Source of the DNA: Daphnia carinata
Taxonomy: Eukaryota > Arthropoda > Branchiopoda > Diplostraca > Daphniidae
Direction: 5' to 3'
NCBI RefSeq assembly: GCF_022539665.2
Contig: NC_081332.1
Location: forward strand, 6,414,303-6,478,302
DNA: 64,000 nt
Made by a program: the position numbers and the translations under genes. The notes under the pieces are model-generated. The model had not been told where the DNA came from. It searched no databases and was given only the letters and a program-made list of their open reading frames with translations. Position 1 is the stretch's first letter. Every line of letters begins with the position of its first letter. Shown here piece after piece: positions 59,827 through 64,000 of this stretch.

Positions 59827-60776
59827 ATGACTGATATATCTGTAAGTGTAATAAACAAACGCGATGCCGACGAAGCATGGTAACCATAAATTTCTTTGAT
59901 TACTCAGGTAGAAATCCAAAACAACAAAGACCACAAGGAGGATGTCGAAAACGATGAACATGAAGAACACGATCCGTATTTTGAACCAATTATCCATCTT
60001 CCAGAAGTTCATATTTATTCAATGGAAGAAGATGAGGAAGATCTTGTTAAACTGTAACAAATCATCACATTCAAGTCCAACTTTGTATATCTTTAATGGT
60101 GAAATTTTATTTCCAGGCGTGCTAAACTCTACAGATATGATAACACAGAGGAACCTCATCAGTGGAAAGAAAGAGGAACTGGAGAAATTAAAATCTTATG
60201 CCATCTGAAACAGAACACTGCAAGAGTTTTGATGAGGAGAGATCGAACATGGAAAATTTGTGCTAATCACTATAGTAATAGCTACTAGCATATGTACTCT
60301 GTTTGACAGAAACTTGTTTCTACTTAATAATTGTCACCATATTTCAGTAACTCCTGCAATGGAATTGAAACCTAACTGTGACAGTGACCGTGCATGGATC
60401 TGGAGTGTACCAGCAGATTTTGCTGATGAGGTTCCCAAACCTGAGCTTCTTGCTGTTCGTTTTTCAAATGCCGAAAGTACTATTAGTTGCTCTTTACGTT
60501 TACCAAAAAAATCTTTTAATAATGTGGTTAATCTAAATATTTTTAGATGCAAAACTATTTAAGGAGGCATTTGAGGAAGCTCAAAGAATCTTGGAGCAAA
60601 ACCAAAATCTGACAGAAGAACAAGCAACAAGCGACGAGAGTGGCGATGAAGTTGGAGAAAGCGAAAAAGACGATGAGGAACAGGATAGTGAAAACTCAGG
60701 ATCGAAAGTTGAACAGGAAGTTATTGAAAAATTGCGTGAATTGGAAGTAGATGGTGCAACTGGGAAAACGGGTTAG
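59827..60776 (+). CDS. RanBP1: Ran-binding protein 1
   Basis: Five exons: 59827-59841, 59908-60053, 60117-60274, 60348-60476, 60547-60776. GT-AG introns of 63-75 bp, phases consistent, 225 residues. After an acidic start ([17 protein letters not shown]) the Ran-binding domain (about 25-155) shows the family blocks [55 protein letters not shown] and [20 protein letters not shown]. An acidic tail with EEQDSENSG follows, and a hydrophobic Leu-rich stretch [10 protein letters not shown] may act as an export signal, as in vertebrate RanBP1. It binds Ran-GTP and stimulates RanGAP, releasing export complexes in the cytoplasm. The length is near the usual 200-230. The first exon codes only MTDIS. Confidence 0.95.
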
Positions 60777-63700
60777 CTAAAAATGACAGTGGTCACACTT
60801 AAGACACTTCATCTTTATTGGACGTTTGCTCTCAAGTCATTCCTGAAAAGACATTTTAAGCTCATGGATCGTTGAGAAACTACTCAGAGAAATACACTTC
60901 ATATGAAAGCCATATTTCATTATGTTTTTCAACCTCTGTAGTTTGTATCAATTGTACCAGTGAAATGTTTTCTTCATTTCAAGTAATTTTTCCTATTTTC
61001 GGCAAAACTATGGTTTGCCAGCACTAACCATAAATACATTTTACATGCTAGCCAGTTTGTTGTGTACGAACTGGGAAACGGACTGTAAATACAAGGCACG
61101 CGGAAAAGGATCCAAAGTTCGAGAGCGATATGAAATAAGTTGGCCATAGTAGCCTATTAGAATATCAAGTTATCGGCTTTGTCTTGTTAAAAATGTATCA
61201 GTGAGATCAGTTGATTGAATTCAGTTATAGGATTTGTTTTCCTCGAAAACTAAAATAAGGTTTGGTCGAGGGTTATATAATCAACAACATAGTAAACCGG
61301 CACGTAATCTCAGATATGCTAACAACAAAACCTCTTCCACTTAAGCTTATGGTAAAAAAGCTTTCAGCTTGATCCGTCTGTAGTGCAATATGCAGAACTT
61401 ATACATTACGTGCATGGCAACTGTAAACTTTCACGCAGTCTGCTGTGTATCAAAAGACCTCGAGATATAAGAGACCCGGAAGAAATAACTTTCTTAAACG
61501 ACGTTATTTTTCTGTAGTAAATAAATCCACACTCGTGGGTCATTTTTCGTTATTTATTAGCGATTGCTTGTGACTACGACAACATTGGTTTTAGGTGCGA
61601 GATTTCCTTTGGAGTGTATTAGTAACGGTAATAGAAAAAAAAATGCTGATACATAATAACGACTTTGAATTTAAATCTCTCAAAACCTACTAGCACTATG
61701 AAACAACGATGTCGTCTTCGTAATTATCGTTAAATAGTGTCTAAGTCGCAATATCCAAATTACTGGAAAGGCTCATGTAGTAGGATTTTCATTTCAATTG
61801 GTTTATTCGATACTTTTAGTATTCAATCGTATACGTTCATTTTATTCACGACAAAGGTTACGTTAGTTAAATTTTAAAAAATCATTTTATCATCATTATT
61901 CTTAAATAAATGTACATAATAACTATAAAGTTAGGCTGGTTGAAGGCAAAAAGGCCTCTTCCGCTCTCGTCGTTGCAGTTTCACGGTTTTCCTAAAATAT
62001 AAAAAGGATACGAAAACCTAGTAAACACATTTGATTTTAAGTTGCATAAAGTCCTCCAATACTCGCTGGAAAAGGAATAGCTGTTCAGACTAATCCGAAC
62101 TCTTAAACTGTTCGTAGGACTTGGGTTACGTTTTTTCGGAAACGAACAATGGCAATTAGAGGCTGTTATAAAGACAATAACAATAGATTTTTTTATGAAT
62201 CGCTGCCTAGTGTGCAAATATCTTGTAGTCCCACAACAACTATATCGACTTTAGCAAAAAAATGAGCGTACCATTTACCTAGTTATAATTACAAATGTAA
62301 GCACTGTACACCGGAAAAATCTCTGTATTGCAAAGCGCTTCTTATACGAATGTTTGTCTTTTGGCAGCCTATTATAAGTCGAATCAGCGGCTTAATAAAG
62401 TGGAACTGTCAACACGCTGGGGTAGAAGGGGACAAAAATGTGTATTTGCTGCCACTGTCGAGTTAATTGTGATTTTTCCTTATATTACGCCTGGTAGGGC
62501 TCGAGGGGGTGTGTCGTCCAGGGCCATCAAGGGTGGAAATGTACTACTAGCCGCACAGGGGATGCGGGAGGGGGCGCAAAAGAATAATATTGTGTCTATA
62601 ACACCCCCGTCCTCCAAGCCCGTAAAAAAATAATAAATAAATAAATAAAAATAACGCAGGGGAAAAGTGCTGCAAAAGTGGGGAGAAGGTTACAGAACCC
62701 CAAATCAGCATATGTTATAAAGGGGGCGCGTGCGGATGAATGTCTGATCCCCTTTGATCATAGGAGGGGAACCTATTCCAACGGTCTTGTACACCCAACG
62801 TCGGGAGCCTACGTCTTTTGTGCATGTAGCCTCCAGTAAGGGTGTTGCCGTGGGATTATGTCAATATAAAAGCTGTCACCTCTGATTCCCGACACACTTC
62901 ATCACTGCAAGCATCTAATATAGGAAGCTGCACGCGCCCTGCTTCGGTACGTATGCTGCAACAACCTTTTTTTTTTTTGCCAGCTATCCCGCAGAGAGAG
63001 CACGGGAAACCATCCGGGAATCAAAGTTTCATTAAATCAGGAAAGTTGTGGCTGTCCGCGTTGCATCTCTCCGGGCGTCATTGGCCCTTGTCAACTGGGT
63101 TCACTATACAGCCTTCACTTTGACATTTTCAATACGTATATTGCTTGCTATAGATCTCTGCTGCGTATATATATACCAGGTTTGGCGGTGTTGCGTAATA
63201 TGCTAATGAAATGAGACAAAGACTCTTGCCGTGCATATATTGGTTTCCGAATGGATTTTATTCATTTTTGCAATCAAATACGATGAAATATTGGACAGCT
63301 ATTATATTTTTTTTTCTTTTGTTTGCATTGCACGATGCTATCGTATTAAATTCGAATCGTACGAAATCATAAACAGTCGGAGGAGTCGATATGATTAGAC
63401 ATGCGATTGTTATTGTTATTATTTTTATTTTTTTTTTTTTTTTTTCGGGTTTTAAATATTATCGTGTATCAGTCTAGATGAAGAAAAATGAAAACAAACG
63501 AAAAAAAAAACTATTACAAAACAAAATGGGGTGACAAGACTCGAGCCAAATATAGGCATAATGATTAGGACAAATGAAAATGTATGTATACAGTATAGAC
63601 ATTCAGTTGCACGGGATTGAAATTGCACGATGAAACCGTGCCACTCACGAATCGCAACAGATTGCATGACATATCCAAAAGAAAGAAAACAATATCAAAC

Positions 63701-64000
63701 GCAGGTGACAGGGGGAGAAATTGCGTAGACCGACGGGCTACATATTTACATCCTTACATTTATTGAACGGCCAGGATACTTCAGTTCTGTATTCCACTGC
63801 AAATAAAGAATGAAATGGGCCTTAATTTTTTTTTCTGTTTCTTGACGTCTAATTTAAAAAATCTTTACTCGTCTTTTTCGAGTCATCACACAAACGCCTG
63901 CTGACTTTTTGAGAATAAGAATTATTAGACAGGTGAGCGATCAGCGCCTGCATATTGGCACGCAGCTAATGCGGCGTTAGAGCGAGGACTGCCCGGTTGC
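60777..64000. other. Right-hand region without a recognised gene
   Basis: About 3.2 kb. The first few hundred bases should be RanBP1 3' UTR. The stretch 62400-62950 is G-rich and higher in GC than its surroundings and includes a TATA-type promoter candidate. Beyond 63150 the sequence is AT-rich with (TA)n at about 63166-63175 and T tracts. No coding exon is recognised on either strand. Confidence 0.5.
62865..62870 (+). promoter_or_regulatory. Candidate TATA core promoter, plus strand
   Basis: TATAAA followed about 30 bases downstream by CACTTCATCACT (initiator-like) and then, at about 62947, by a possible 5' splice site TTCG-GTACGT. This would define a short noncoding first exon of a gene continuing past the window. 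No coding sequence supports it yet. Confidence 0.35.

Noticed and set aside
1-64000. CRISPR arrays, insertion sequences, phage or bacterial operons
   Set aside because: None seen; the gene structures are eukaryotic throughout.

Overview
The window is animal nuclear DNA, most likely from an arthropod and best fitting a crustacean such as Daphnia. This is inferred from many 57-90 bp GT-AG introns, a Ptp69D-type receptor phosphatase (Ig-Ig-FN3-FN3-FN3-TM-PTP-PTP), an ETS factor of the Elk/TCF type, AT-rich homopolymer-laden intergenic DNA, and the absence of any bacterial signature. Species cannot be fixed from the sequence alone. Gene models were built by hand from splice signals. Most keep an open frame from start to stop with consistent intron phases; the exception is the repeat protein at 57.0-58.6 kb.

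Layout. 1-10.9 kb: no recognisable gene, only homopolymer tracts and (CA), (CT), (GA) microsatellites. 10.9 kb: a tRNA-Ala(TGC), 300 bp right of a small strong hairpin. 12.0-13.5 kb (-): intronless type II membrane protein with two C-type-lectin-like domains. 15.3-20.1 kb (-): Ptp69D-like receptor tyrosine phosphatase. 22.9-24.0 kb (-): a small RP2/TBCC-domain gene with four short exons. 24.2-28.5 kb (-): CLCA-like metalloprotease/VWA protein in 16 exons. 31.1-34.0 kb (-): Elk-like ETS factor. 35.3-40.5 kb (-): cytosolic 10-formyltetrahydrofolate dehydrogenase in 18 exons, with a tRNA-Asp(GTC) inside an intron. 45.0-47.6 kb (+): HSD17B12-like reductase. 48.4-50.9 kb (-): SNX9/18/33-type sorting nexin (SH3-PX-BAR). 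52.1-54.1 kb (+): AATF/Che-1. 54.8-55.5 kb (+): an orphan, intron-containing fragment of a DDX46/Prp5 helicase gene. 57.0-58.6 kb (-): an unrecognised N-terminally anchored repeat protein with a frame break. 59.8-60.8 kb (+): RanBP1. 60.8-64.0 kb: no gene recognised, with a possible orphan TATA promoter near 62.87 kb.

The genes are mostly unrelated housekeeping and signalling genes rather than a functional cluster. Six genes in a row from 12 to 40 kb lie on the minus strand. The pairs SNX/AATF and repeat protein/RanBP1 are divergent, and HSD17B12/SNX is convergent. The least described parts are the repeat protein, the RP2-like gene without the C-terminal NDK-like domain, the CLCA protein with an altered MIDAS and a probable GPI anchor, and the helicase fragment.
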